A stretch of DNA of 64,000 nucleotides, taken from contig JBAJFE010000001.1 in assembly GCA_037903355.1 (NCBI GenBank), positions 1,263,298 to 1,327,297 on the forward strand. The letters run 5' to 3'. Positions within the stretch are counted from its first letter, which is position 1, and each line of letters starts with the position of its first letter. The position numbers were made by a program, and so were the translations under genes. Positions 21,896 through 33,888 of this stretch are shown here, piece after piece. The DNA is from Trichuris trichiura (lineage: Eukaryota > Nematoda > Enoplea > Trichinellida > Trichuridae). The notes below the pieces were generated by a model, which worked only from the letters and a program-made list of their open reading frames with translations, searched no databases and was not told the origin of the DNA.

Positions 21896-23012
21896 TTGCT
21901 TCGGTTTCTAATTCTGCATGGGCACTTGGGCACAAATTGTCCGCCTAAAAATCCGTTTGTATCCTTTGTACAGGCCGTTTATTTTTGTGACCAGATTTGT
22001 TGAATCGTTGTTAATTACTCCGAGCACTCGTTGAGTTACTGCGTTCTACGTGATTGTTTACTATTCGACTGCGCTCGTTATGTTTGTATGTATGTGCTGT
22101 GAAGCGTGGCAAGACATTGTTTAGATGAACTTTGAAATTGACTTTGCATTAAGATATGTATACTTGCATTAAACTTGAGTTTTCATCGAGTTTGATCGAT
22201 TTCTTAGTTGTTACACAAGTCTGGATATATGTGTTGAGAAGCGAACTTTTCACTGATAGTTCACGAAATAATCAGATATATTTTAGTTTAAGTCACATAG
22301 CGTTTTCATATTTATTGGTGTCAATAGAAAGGACGGGTTTTAGGCGATGTATGCTGAAAATGAGCTAGGAGAAGCGCTCCCCTACATTGGTAGTCAGCAA
22401 GAGAGCGAACAAGGCAAAAAGATGGATTTTTGTTTGCCTACTGAATCACGTTGAACATGCAAGAAAGAATTTTTGATGTCAACCCATTTTCATTTCGTAA
22501 GCTGAATGCATTCAAATCAGAATAAAAAGAGGTATTGCACGGAGCTTAGTAAAGTACAACTGATGAGATTAGGAACAGATGCCCAATTTGAAGTAGCGAT
22601 GGTCAAGGTGGTGCCGCCTTCTTCACTTCAGAATGCGTTGGGACCTGTTAGGGTGGCAGTATGTAAGAGACGGTTGTGTTGAAAGATATTTAACGTTGTT
22701 TGGTCAGCTGCAACATGCGTTTGGTCTGTGAGATAAGCGGTGCTGGTGATTGAATCAGTGATTTCAGATCTGCATTCGACCGACTAGAAGCGACGTTGTA
22801 AGTTGCGGCGTCCTGACTGGATATCGGTCAGGTGGTGATGTCTCGAAAAGGTTATGTATCTATAGTTGTAACAAATGGCATAATCTTTTTCGAAAGGAAA
22901 CTTTAAGGATCCATTTATTTAATGATTGTTTTCTGTTTACTTTTGTTTTTTTTTTCTTTGCCTGTACCATTTTTCTTTCTGGGATTCTTAGCCACTATGT
23001 CTTCTTCAAGTC
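21896..23012. other. no gene recognised
   Basis: T-rich stretch with short open frames only (22,156-22,368 and 22,922-23,119). The second runs into the left hairpin arm and is not credible as a gene. Confidence 0.35.
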
Positions 23013-23363
23013 TTCATGGTTGTAAGGTCTTCTACGGCTTTTCCCGTTTTTTCGTTGTGCTGTTATCTGTAATTAAACTAAACAACTGCTCTACCAACGG
23101 ATGGATGAGCCGTTATTAAGAAAAGTACAGATATCAACGCACTCAACTTTTTTATTGTTCAAAGCTTTCGGAACGCTCTAGTTCCGTCGTCCACCAAGAG
23201 CGTTCCGAAAGCTTTGAACAATAAAAAAGTTGAGTGCGTTGATATCTGTACTTTTCTTAATAACGGCTCATCCATCCGTTGGTAGAGCAGTTGTTTAGTT
23301 TAATTACAGATAACAGCACAACGAAAAAACGGGAAAAGCCGTAGAAGACCTTACAACCATGAA
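23013..23363. repeat. perfect inverted repeat, 167-bp arms, 17-bp loop
   Basis: Arms 23,013-23,179 and 23,197-23,363 are exact reverse complements with no mismatch or indel on inspection; the loop is 23,180-23,196. A diverged relative of one arm lies near 17,425-17,550. Perfect symmetry means very recent origin or ongoing conversion. Confidence 0.93.
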
Positions 23364-23926
23364 AATTCAACCCGTTACAAAACATCCAGTTTTCTTCAAG
23401 TCTTAGTGTATCCCGAAAGATTGCAGGTTTCTGTTTACGGAGCACATCAACCATCCTGTTCTAGCATTGGCTAAGGCTACCCTGACTGTTTACCATTTGA
23501 TATCCCCGTGTAAGTAGCGCGAACGTGAGACCCTCTTCGCCGGTGTTCTCCTGTCTCAGCGGTGAATATGGAGAAGGAATGAGCGTATATTGTCCGAAGT
23601 CAGTGTACACGTGCATATGGTCTTCCAGCTCATTTCAGTAGCTTTAAATGCTCTGTGGTTATTCACTTCACGATTTACCCAACAACTTGTCGCCGCTAAT
23701 CCCTTGATTGTCACCTAAGAAAAATGCAACTGCCTATCCGATAATGCTTTACGGAGTCAGAGCAGCGAGACTCGCCGCATGCGGATAATAGCAGTTTCCG
23801 CCGGGCTCCATAAAATAGAGAGCCCTTAAGCCTGAACACAAAGCTTAAATTTAGGCTTAAGGTCGAAGCTCAATATTCGTGAAGTGGGTTGAACAGCTTG
23901 GAGTCTCACTGATAAAATTCTTGGGT
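23364..23926. other. no gene recognised
   Basis: Nothing recognisable between the hairpin and the right TIR. Confidence 0.35.
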
Positions 23927-24905
23927 CTCTTATGTTGTCTGTCCAACGAAAGTAGACTCGGCTAGTTCAAAGCGTAATCTCCCACTCTACAGCGTAATAG
24001 ATGGTTATTATCAGCACAATGGGAGGGACGTTATCGCCAGGTTTAGTGAACACGTGCTGAGTTGTTGGCGCGCCAGCACAATGGAGCATCAGTGGCACAT
24101 GCAGTGACCCGGTTATCGGTCAAACGGATTAGCGCCGAAAACTTTTGCCACAATGCAATGTAATAGCGTTTCTAAGTGTCACTGATGCGTTTAGTGACCT
24201 GTAGGAAAGAGCGGTGGTGAGGGAATTAAGCAGCTGCGCATGCATTGAAGGTACGAGAAACACAATAGGGCGTGCAGATGTTCAAGCTGAGACGTCGTCT
24301 AGAAATTCGTGAAAAACATCGGAGGTCAACTGTCCGAGCTGCGGCGTGCCTTGGTAGACAGGGTAAATCTCATTCTGCATTGTCTGTCCCGAGATTTAGT
24401 GACAACTTCCCATCGACAAGTGGAGGCACCGTAAGGAGGCACTGACGCCTTCTGCCTGATTAGGTACACCCGAGTGAACCCGTCGGATGCGCCTCCAGCG
24501 AAATCGACGCGTCGCCTTCGTCAGGCTGAGCGCCTGGGTTAGCAGTACGTATGCTTTTTCCTTTTTTGCGTTACTCATCGGTCGCGTGTTCAGTGATCGC
24601 TAAATAACGTTACTCTGCGCTATGCTTCTTGTCGTTTGCGCCACGGTCAAAAGTGCATAACCCAACAGCAGCAACGAACACGCGTCATGTTAAGGTTTAG
24701 GCTTAGGCTAGGGCAGAGCAGGATGGCCGGCACAGTTATAGCTCGCACTTGGAAACAATTGCCTGAACGGGCAACTGTTTCCAGGTGTGCAGCGTTCTTT
24801 CGCTAATACGCATCGCTCGCATCAGTGCACAGTGAACAATGGCTTAGGTCACCACTGTTCAGGTGACGTAATAATCCCCACTTGACACCCTTTGAAGTTG
24901 CCGCC
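23927..24905 (-). repeat. right terminal inverted repeat
   Basis: Reverse complement of the left TIR (14,225-15,275), with one copy of the 228-bp unit and an unmatched ~165-bp block at 24,060-24,225. Confidence 0.7.
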
Positions 24906-25506
24906 TCTACTTTTGGTCGACAGACAACAGAAAAGACCCAAATTCTTTTCTGGTTCCGCAAAGAGGTTAATATTTATCAAATAGAGGGCGCCTTTGGAAC
25001 TGAATATGCTCTTGAAAGATGGAAGGCTGCCAACAGACTGGACAAAAATCGTCTATCCCGCTATGAGGTAATGTTCCTCAATTGTGTCTTTTTGAAAGTT
25101 GCTTTGTTTTTTTCAATCAAAAATAAATTTTTTAACGCTATTTGTTTCATTTGTTACATCTGTCTACGGACCTGCTTGGTAAAGGACAGAGGTTTTATTA
25201 GAAGTCAGGATGAATGCGTTCGAAGCATTCGGGGCATTGTTAGCTTGTCGTCAGGGAAGAAAAGATATGCACTATTAATTGCCAACACCAGCTGTGGCAG
25301 GGTGGGAAGCGATAGTGTTTTCGAAGAGGTTAGATAGGTTGTGAGCTTTAAAGGATATTTTGTTTCAAAACTTTTCTCTAGCGATTCCTTTTGCCAGATA
25401 GACAGTGCTTTAAACTTGAGGATGCCCTCGATTTGTAGAATGTTTATACGAAAAGAAATTCAGGTACGAAGTGCATTAGGTAACCCAGCTTGCGCATCGT
25501 GTATTC
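24906..25506. other. no gene recognised
   Basis: An open frame of 151 codons begins inside the right TIR (24,882-25,337). It has no motif I recognise and a membrane-like, low-complexity middle. I do not call it a gene. Confidence 0.35.
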
Positions 25507-26214
25507 CAGTGTTTCCCAACCTTTTTTGAGCCAGGGCCCCCTTTCGCGACCTTCAACTTGCCGGGGCCCCCCGTCATTCTCCCCAACGTAATTCTCCTGC
25601 TTCTGTTATCCTCAGGTGCGCCTACTGTGGTTAGGTTGTTGTCAATTTGTACAAGTAGTTCAGCACCTGAAAGAGCCGGCAGAATGTAGAATTGATTTCG
25701 CTGCCTACCGTATTTGCCAAAGAAAAAACAGTTAAGCCGGGCCATCTTTAAAAACCTTATTAACCTGCGGATCTTGTCAGCCGCAAGTAGGACCCCATGG
25801 TTTGCGCTGTGAAAGTTGAGTGTGCGATTAATGGCTGGAAAACCTGGCGATGCGAAGTCGACGCTGAATTTCTTTTCTACACTAGAGCAAAATGGCTAGT
25901 AAGGAAGCCAGCCAGCTGCCATATACGGCGAATGCTCCTAGCGATATTCGAAGCCGTTAACGCCATAAATTCTTTATTTGGCACTGAAGGCGTTCTTTTC
26001 GTATTACTGGACTTAAGCCGGCTAACTGCAGATCAGGGAGCATTCAGAGTACAAGCGCGGCATTGGGTTTCCTCTTCCTTAATTTTTCGGGCTGTTAGCA
26101 ATGGTAGCGCAAATTGTAAGTGAGGCTGCGATGTTGTTCTCAGTGCTGCGCAACAATGAATCTAAATTCAATATTTCCTCGGAGCAAGACGACAGCCGCT
26201 TGATCTTACCTCAC

Positions 26215-27995
26215 TTAGTGCGACGGTTGGGGTCTGGTGCAATGCTAATAATTTATCCACGTCCGGCTCGATAGTCGTCAGAAGTAATCTCAAGTCGCCT
26301 CGCCTGACTATCTGTAAGCGGTTTCTTTTTTTCCGAGAAGGTCCGTTACCGCACTAAATCCGCGTTCAACCAAATAGGACGACGGAAAAGGGATGAGGAA
26401 CTTCTTAGCTACGTTCCATAGCCTGGGATACAGCTGTCTGATTTCCTGCTGCAGCCAGAAACTGGTATAGCCGCCCTTCATCTTGGGCTTCAGCTCCTCG
26501 TTGGCTTGCATCTCAATGAGCTCTTCCTGGTAAGCCACTTCAACCTCGGCGAGGCATGTAAACGGGTCCAAAACCCAGTCCGGTATCGTCATGGACAAAA
26601 TATCTCTGTACCTTTCGCACATGTCCTCATGGAGCATGCTGAGATGGTCACAGAAGGAGCGTATGACATCGTCAGGGAGGCCGCCATTCTTCTTGAGGTC
26701 GTCAAGGTTAGGGAACTGGCGGTACTCTCCGCGCCCCAGGTTTTGGCGGAAAATGGAAAGCTTGTCGATGAAAGCCTTTACAACCGTCTTGGTCTTGATA
26801 AGATTCAGTTGATCTCCTTGCAACTGCAAATTCATCTCGTTAAACTTTAAGTAGAGGTCCGCCATGTAAGCTATTTCAGCTCTCGATTTCTCCACGTTGT
26901 CGCGTAATTCCGTATCTTCAGTTTTGAGAAACCGTACGACGGTGTCAAAAAGGGCATAGAAGCGGCTCAAGCAGGCGCCCCTTGAAAGCCAGCGTACTTC
27001 TGTGTGAAGCAGGAGCCGGTTAAAATCTTCGTCATTTTCTTCGCACAGTTGGCTGAACAATCTCTCTCTCTCAAGGCACTGCTTTTGATTTTATTAACCG
27101 CAGTGATCACGTACTGCAGCGAACGGTGCAGTCTGTCACTGAGCCGCTTCGCCACCAGATGTTGCCGGTGAATTACGCAGTGCACGGCCAGCAAATCCGG
27201 TACCTTTTCTTTTAGATACGAAAGGAACCCGCGATGGCGTCCAAGCATTGACGGGGCTCCATCCGTCGCGACAGCGATTACGTTCGTTAGTGGTATCTCC
27301 TTCTCTTTAAAAAAGTCTTCTACAGTACGAAATATTGATTCTCCTCTAGTGTCAGTCAGCAGTTCTCTTGCGAAGAGTAACTCCTGAACTAACTTGCCTT
27401 CCTTGATGAACCTAACATAGGCCAGCAGCAGCGCTTCGTTATGTGGCAACGTCGACTCATCCACCTGTAAAGAAAATTCCTCTGTTCTCAAGAGGTTGCA
27501 GAGCGTATTCTCCACATCAGCGCTCATTTCATCAATACGTCGCTGCACCGTATTGTTGCTTAAGGGAATGTTTTTAATTATTTCAGTTGCAGGAATGCGC
27601 AACACAGTACGCAGCAGTTCCGAAACAGCCGGCAGTATCAGTTCTTTTCCGATGGCATGCGGCTTTCCAGATTTCGCGATTAAGAGGGAGATGTTATAGG
27701 ACGCGCGCAACCCGTCGGTGTTTCGTCTTGATGCGGATGAAAAAATCCCTGGCAATTTAGGTCGCTTTTGGAAGTTATCTTGAAGAGATTGGAAGTAAGA
27801 AAGGTCTTTATTGGCCATGTCACCGTGCATCGTTTTCAGGTGTTTTACTAATTTTGAGGGCTTCATCAGTTCATTCGCAAAAGCCTTTTTACAGATCAAG
27901 CAAAATGGTTGCTGCGAATTCGAGGGTGACGGTATAAAACCGTATCTTAGACATTCGACGTTGTATTGCCTACATTTCTTTTTTGCTTCTGCCAT
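26215..27995 (-). pseudogene. ZBED/Buster-like hAT transposase, two frame breaks
   Basis: From the ATG at 27,995: a BED-type finger (CLICKKAF...HLKTMH), a central region with VDESTLPHNEALL and VATDGAPSMLGRHRGF (catalytic-core motifs of this hAT group), and a C-terminal dimerisation region (SSYLVERGFSAV). A slippage in an AG repeat near 27,060 shifts the frame after SALRER. A seven-A run near 26,333, where the other copy has eight, shifts it again after LLGKK. About 590 codons in all. Otherwise almost identical to 36,671-38,442. Related host-derived genes (ZBED5, SCAND3) are known in mammals, but here it is plainly a transposon. Confidence 0.85.
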
Positions 27996-29537
27996 CTGTA
28001 GAAATTTACATCCGTTACTAACAAGTTCAGAGCCAGACAGTAGCACAGTGGTATTAAGAAATCAATTAGCCAAGCGTCATCTAAGCTCCCGCAGTAAGAA
28101 CACAGGCGATTCCGTACCGGACGGCACTGTCCCTCTACGTCGGTCCTGGAAGCAGGAGCAAATCGCTTTCATGTGATCACCCCGCTCTTTTCTGATGGTA
28201 GCGACGGACAAATAGGCTCAAAATAAGTCTATGAAGCATGAGGTTGCGACAGGGTCGTTCTTGTCCTCGCGCGGCGGACAACGGAAAGCACGCGATAAAA
28301 TTTTCTGCCCAGGTTTGCGGACATCCTCCCTCTCCCTGGTGTTGTCGTGTCATGTTTGAGAAGGTAGGCTGGCTGACAAGATTTCGCACGGTTTCAAGTT
28401 CGGAAATACTTCCGGCCACCAAGGTCTGATGGCAAACAATGCCCGCAGTTCAACGACGAACTCTCCGCTACTGGCTGTCTTTTTAGATATCAAACCAGTG
28501 AAGACTGGGGGATACAAATGTTTGACTGAGTACTGCTTTAAACAGGTCTACACCTCCCGTACTAAGCCTATTTTCCTAGCTATTTTTGCGAACCGCATGG
28601 CCATGCGTATGGAGGGAAGGCAGACGGTCGTAAGATGCTCCCACCTGTAAAGTAAACTGGGCGTGTATTCTCCTTTTTGCTGGTGAGCGCTACTGAACTT
28701 GTGGGTTTATCATTCGCTACTTAAACATAGACGTGGTTAAACATATGCAAACTAATCCTTTCCCGAAAAAGTTGACGAACAACCGGAGGCTGATGCTAGT
28801 TCAAAGCCCAAACATAGCGAAATGGGTGACGTCGTCGAGCGCTATAACTTAGGTTAAGACTTCCACGACGGACCCTGTCGGCCGTCCTGAAGCCTGACAC
28901 GCCGTGAGAGTCGTCGCGGAAACCTGCTGGCGTTTACGGAGCGCGTTTCTTAGAAAGCACCGCCTGTGGCTTAGTTTCTCTGGAAAATATGATCACAAGG
29001 AGCGGCAGTAGGCGTTGCCGAAGTCCCGCGGGCGATAAGCTTCAGGCACAATACATAGCGCCCGACGTGCCTGTTAGCGGCCGAGAAAAAGACGTCCACT
29101 ATAGTCATGAAATGGGCACACTTCGTCGTTTAAGTACCCGTAGTAGCGAGCATATGACTTCTTGAAATCCCGTTAGGTATCTACACTAGATGTAGAAATC
29201 AAACTGAGAAGTAGTGCTTATAAGGTGTCCCCGTTAAGTGAAGAGCCACGGCAAGTGTTTCAGACATGTAAAAGGTAACCTGTACAAAACTGTGATGTGA
29301 TGTGCCTTTCGCGTTGATGAGGGCTCGGGGGTTAAGCTACCGCCGACGTATTAAAGAAGGATGGGACGCATTGGGACAGTCAGAAGGAGCGCCGTCAGTC
29401 AAGGATCCCCTGTACTCACTAAACTAGCAGATCAGAGCTTATTATCCTTACAGATACTCCTATGGTTGCGACTGAATCTATTTTAATGCTCAAGCAATGC
29501 TGATCTCCTGGTAACGTGAGCCATGTTTCAACTAGAA

Positions 29538-30776
29538 TCTCAAGCTTGGGCCCCCTCTGAGAACATTTCCGAGCGTCTGGGCTCCCCTATTCTGATTAGC
29601 CAATTTCGAGCGCACTGATTGGCCAATTTCAGCGCACTGATTGGCTGAAATGGTTGCAACGTCAGAAGATGAACTACAGCTGTACAGATTTATTTCTGCA
29701 AACTGTTTTTCGACAAGTCAGCGAAAGCTGCTTGGCTCGTCCAGATGCGACTGAATTAGCCTGTCGATGTTGCGCTTGATCGAAGTAACTCGCAGACGCA
29801 GATCAAACTGCCTCTGACTACTTGCAACTGACTGCGTTTCTTCGTCACTAGATTTGTAACGATACTAAATGCGCGCTCCACTAGATTTGATGAGGGAAGA
29901 CAAATCAGTAACTTTTTTTACCACACCCCATACGCCAGGATCCAACCTTGGGACTTCTTTCTGCAGCCAGAACTGCTGATAACCCTGTGACGACGTGGCC
30001 TTCAACTCCACGTTCGACTGCAACTCCAGCAGATCTTCTTGCAGTGAGATGTCTTGCGAAACTGGAGCGAGCATAGGAGAAAAGCAACCGTACAGACAAA
30101 GCGTTTGCAGAAAATGCATGAGCAATACACGCCACTCCCTGTCGCTAACGCGTATGCTTACACAGTAGCTACGTGGACAATAGACGCGAAGAAAGAAAGG
30201 GAAGAAAAAGAGAGTTGAATTATTACAGAGCTGGGGCAAGAGATGGTAATCGTTAACAAAATTGCAAACCAGAGACATTGCTTCCAAGCTACGCCAAGAC
30301 GCACTAATTGCTGGTTGAATCGTGAAGCAGGTGCAGAAATATCGCAAAAACTATGGCGCATTCTGATAACGCGGGCAGCTATTCTCTGATGTGAATCATA
30401 TGCTCTGCGCTCAGTGCTTCTCAGCAGAAAACTTTTCTTACTCGTCCCTACGCCGGGAAGGTCACGGTGTCAAACCAAGGATCCCTTCTGCCGTGTTGAT
30501 CCGTGAGTGGTCATTTTCACGAGCGGTGATTGGTTCATGTGGTGGAGTGGGGAGTAGCCGGCATCACGCATAGCATGCAACTTTATCTTAACCAGTACGC
30601 ACAATACCTCATCCTCAGACTTCACCTTCCGATGCACTTCAACAAGATGGCTCAGGTGGGGCGTGTGCCCCACACAGCTCAAATGGGTTCCCAGGGGCCC
30701 CCTGGCGCTCTGGGCCCCCCCCCTCGATTTCAAAAGGGCCCTTGGTGGGGCACCTGCCCCACCGTGAGAAACACTG
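29538..30776 (-). mobile_element. nested 1.24 kb hAT element, left copy
   Basis: Flanked by AACTAGAA on both sides (29,530-29,537 and 30,777-30,784), the reverse complement of the duplication around the right copy. The right terminus is GTGAGAAACACTG. The left terminus has lost about its first seven bases (TCTCAAGCTTGGG remains). Inside is a short hAT C-terminal remnant (~29,865-30,160, minus: SLQEDLLELQSNVELK, QQFWLQKEV). Non-autonomous. Confidence 0.85.
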
Positions 30777-31475
30777 AACTAGAATCTTACAAGACACCTT
30801 TCTATTTTTAAGAAGTTCGTCGAATTTCAGGAGAGGTCCGTAGTCGCGCACAAAGCAGTTTCCTAAAAGCTGATATAACGGGATAGCTGAATAGATGAGA
30901 ACTACAGCACTGAGGAAACAAGACACAAGAAGGATCGCAGAACTATTATTACTTTTCACCGTCAACGCACAGGGTAGAGAATAATCAGTGTCTACTGAGC
31001 ATTTTCCCCGCCATTACTCCCCAGGCGCGCTTGTCCGTCCCCCGTGAAGAAGCTGTCATTGCACCCTGCAGGTTGTAGTTTCTCCCGTTCCCATTTGCGC
31101 CAGGGTGGTACGCTAATGCGAAAAAAAATCAAAAAGATTCATTTTGAATTGCGCTTTGGCACAGCAGCAGATGGCGAAGCACAGAAATCGGACAATTCGC
31201 CTTTCGGTCAGGCTATCCTTCGCCAATGGCTTTTTTTGTAGTGTAGCTGGAATTCGCTACGCAGCGTAATATAGTAAGAAAAACTTTCGCCCGATACATC
31301 AGGGTAAACGACAGGGCAATGATAACAAGCTATTGGATTTCGTGTATCTTTTCCCCGCCAGAAACGGAGACGGCAGCATCAAAGGGACGCTTATTTACGT
31401 TAACTGTCTTAGCGCGCTACGCCTGTGTATCAAGCTCGCCAACGTCTCACAATAACATGGAAGAACACATGTTCA

Positions 31476-31640
31476 GTCTTAGGCTTAGGCTAGGGCAGGA
31501 CAGGACGGCCGGCACGGTTAAAGAATGCGAACCATTGCTACTGTGACGGCTTAATCTTCACTTGACCTCCCTTGATGTTTCCGCGTCAACTTCAGCCGGG
31601 AGTACGATACACGAGACTCGCTAATTTCCACAGCCGAACT
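31476..31640 (+). repeat. copy of the TTAGGC-bearing TIR family
   Basis: CTTAGGCTTAGGCTAGGGC then CGGCCGGCACGGTTAAAG and CACTTGACCTCCCTTGATG match the outer ends of the 14.2-24.9 kb structure. The mirror copy is at ~33,021-33,185 in the other hAT arm. Confidence 0.65.
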
Positions 31641-31819
31641 ACGTACAGGCACGGCTGCGCGCTCTCGTCGTGCGGCACCGACTACCAGGGATCCCCTGAG
31701 GCCCCCCTAAGCTCCCAGGGACCCCCTAAATCCCCAATCCTTCTCCGGGCCCCCTTCAAGTTTTCCAGGGCCCCCAAGGGGTCCCTGGGGCCCCCGTTGG
31801 GAATCACTGGTCTAGGGCT

Positions 31820-32430
31820 ATGAGACAACGTAGCGTCCTTATTCTTCGTGAGAAAGTAGAAGTCCTTAATCTTTTGAAAAGCGGATTGTCATTTGCCGAA
31901 GTGGGCCGCACTATCGGGAAGAATGAATCCAGCATTCGTACGATAAAACGGAAGGAAACTGAGATTGGAGGAAACGTGTATTCTGACCCTTCATTCGCGA
32001 AAAGAGCTGCTGTATTTCATAGCAAGGTCCTCGTGAAGGCTGAGAAAGCGCTAAGCATTTGGATAGAGGACATGTCGCGTAAGAATGTCCCCGTCGACGG
32101 GAAAGTTATTCTGGAGAAAGCGTTGATCTTATATGGGCACTTCTCTGGCGTGGTTGCAGAGAAGGAGAGAAAAAGGTTTACTGCTAGCAAAGGATGGCTA
32201 GCAAAATACGTGAAGTGCTTCAGCCTCAAGAACTAAAAGATCACTGGGGAAACGGCATCGGCTGATTTCGTAGCTGCCTCGACGTTCCCGAAGAAATTCA
32301 AGGTGACAGGACGAATTACGCAGCTATAAGCTATTTAGCCTTTTTCATAGGGTAGCCTATATAACGCGGAATTCAACTTAACGCGGTAAAATGCTCAAAA
32401 TGTTGGACAAATTAATCGCGGATAACGAGG
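31820..32430 (+). pseudogene. Tigger transposase N-terminal fragment in the hAT spacer
   Basis: An open frame of 138 codons (31,820-32,236) has a psq-type HTH (LLKSGLSFAEVGRTIGKNES) and the end of an HTH_CENPB domain (FTASKGWLAKY). It then stops, though a related frame goes on briefly (TGETASADFVAAS). Near 32,410-32,435 CGCGGATAACGAGGGTCGCC looks like a Tigger 3' end (CAGGCGACCCTCG inverted). The catalytic DDE core is deleted. Confidence 0.7.
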
Positions 32431-32865
32431 GTCGCCTGTATTTGGTTTGGGCAACTCACGGTTTTACTTGAACACGTCGTCAATAAAAGATTTCGGATAA
32501 TCGTTTTTGCAGAAGACCTTTCTAATATAGTTAAGTTCCGGCTGAAGATATTCGGGATTGCACAAATTGATTGCTCTATCAATCCTTCCTGACAGAATAC
32601 CACGCACTGCCGAACTGGGTGATGCGATGACAAACTGAGATTGGTCTGTGCGTGTGTTGGTTTCCTGTAGATTCTGGTTTTAAACCATTGGTTGATGCGA
32701 ATAATCAAAACGTCTAGGAAGGGAAGGGCTTTATTTTCTTCTTTTTCCATTGTGAAAGCAGATTGGTTTGGGCAGATGCTGTTTAGGAAGTGTAAAAATT
32801 GTTCTTTTCCATTTTTTATAGTTACGAAGATGGCGTCTACACACCTTCTGAAAAGGAAAGGAGCG
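32412..32865 (-). pseudogene. Penelope-like reverse transcriptase fragment
   Basis: Minus-strand residues include FRRCVDAIFVTI, then LPFLDVLI, TRIYRKPTHAQT and SSHHPVRQ, the order seen at the end of Penelope-like RTs (YVDD, LPFLD, YRKPT, SHHP). The catalytic YVDD reads CVDA, so the active site is lost. No endonuclease domain is present. A DIRS or LINE origin is less likely. Confidence 0.65.
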
Positions 32866-33020
32866 ACTTATCTATCTAGTGCAGTGATTCCCAACGGGGG
32901 CCCCAGGGACCCCTTGGGGGCCCTGAAAAACTTGAAGGGGTCCCAGTGAAGGATTGGGGATTTAGGGGGTCCCTGGTATTCGGTGCCGCAGGACGAGAGC
33001 GCGCAGCCGTGCCTGTACGT

Positions 33021-33185
33021 AGTTTGGCTATGGAAATTAGCGAGTCTCGTGTATCGTACCCCCGGCTGAAGTTGACGCGGCAACATCAACGGAGGTCAAG
33101 TGAAGATTACGCCGTCACAGTAACAATGGTTCGCATTCTTTAACCGTGCCGGCCGTCCTGTCCTGCCCTAGCCTAAGCCTAAGAC
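33021..33185 (-). repeat. mirror copy of the TTAGGC-bearing TIR family
   Basis: Reverse complement of the block at 31,476-31,640. Confidence 0.65.
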
Positions 33186-33888
33186 TGAACATGTGTTCTT
33201 CGATGTTATTGTGAGACGTTGGCGAGCTTGATACACAAGCGTAGCGCGCTAAGACAGTTAACGTAAATAAGCGTCCCTTTGATGCTGCCGTCTCCGTTTC
33301 TGGCGGGGAGAAGATACACGAGATCCAATAGCTTGTTATCATTGCCCTGTCGTTTACCCTGATGTATCGGGCGAAAGTTTTTCTTACTATATTACGCTGC
33401 GTAGCGAATTCCAGCCACACTACAAAAAAAGCCATTGGCGAAGGATAGCCTGACCGAAAGGCGAATTGTCCGATTTCTGTGCTTCGCCATCTGCTGCTGT
33501 GCCAAAGCGCAATTCAAAATGAATCTTTTTGGTTGGTTTTTTTCGCATTAGCGTACCACCCTGGCGCAAATCGGAGGGCTCGGAAAACTACAACCTGCAG
33601 GGGGCGATGACAGCTTCTTCGCGGGGGCGGACAAGCGCGCCTGGGGGTAATGGCGGGGAAAATGCTCAGTAGACACTGATTATTCTCTCCTGTGCGTTGA
33701 CGGTGAAAAGTAATAATAGCTCTGCGATCCTTCTTGTGTCTTGTTTCCTCAGTGCTGTAGTTCTCATCTATTCAGCTATCCCGTTATATCAGCTGTTAGG
33801 AAACTGCTTTGTCGCGACTACGGACCTCTCCTGAAATTCGACGAACTTCTTAAAAATAGAAAGGTAAGTGTCTTGTAAGATTCTAGTT

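Larger units (their letters stand above)
14225..24905. mobile_element. 10.7 kb structure with ~1 kb terminal inverted repeats, non-coding
   Basis: Left arm 14,225-15,275 and right arm 23,927-24,905 are reverse complements, by eye at roughly 80-85%, over about 1 kb. Matching anchors from the outside in are GGCGGCAACTTCAAAGG, TACGTCACCTGAACA, CCTAAGCCTAAACCTTAAC, GATGTTTTTCACGAATT and TTCAATGCATG. The left arm has a 228-bp duplication and the right arm a ~165-bp insertion (24,060-24,225). The 8.65 kb interior holds no ORF over ~120 codons that I can identify, only a gypsy protease remnant, a minisatellite and a hairpin. It fits a large foldback-type or MITE-derived element, but an ancient inverted duplication is possible. 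Confidence 0.6.
25507..31809 (-). mobile_element. hAT transposon, left copy of an inverted pair (6.3 kb)
   Basis: Ends CAGTGTTTCCCAACC at 25,507 and, inverted, CAGTGATTCCCAACGG ending at 31,809. The same unit lies reversed at 32,882-39,120. It holds a ZBED-like transposase (26,215-27,995, minus), a ~1.5 kb non-coding block (28,000-29,530), a nested hAT (29,538-30,776) and a copy of the 14.2/24.9 kb TIR family (~31,476-31,640). The flanking octamers gtgTAttc and gtcTAggg share the central TA of Buster-group hAT target sites but do not match each other, so the ends may have been shuffled after insertion. Confidence 0.75.

Noticed and set aside
14225..24905. Polinton/Maverick identity for the large TIR structure
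   Set aside because: Long inverted ends fit in part, but no protein-primed polymerase, retroviral-type integrase, ATPase or protease of that group is visible.
24882..25337. 151-codon open frame at the right edge of the 10.7 kb structure
   Set aside because: It starts inside the repeat, its counterpart in the left repeat is not open, and no domain is visible.
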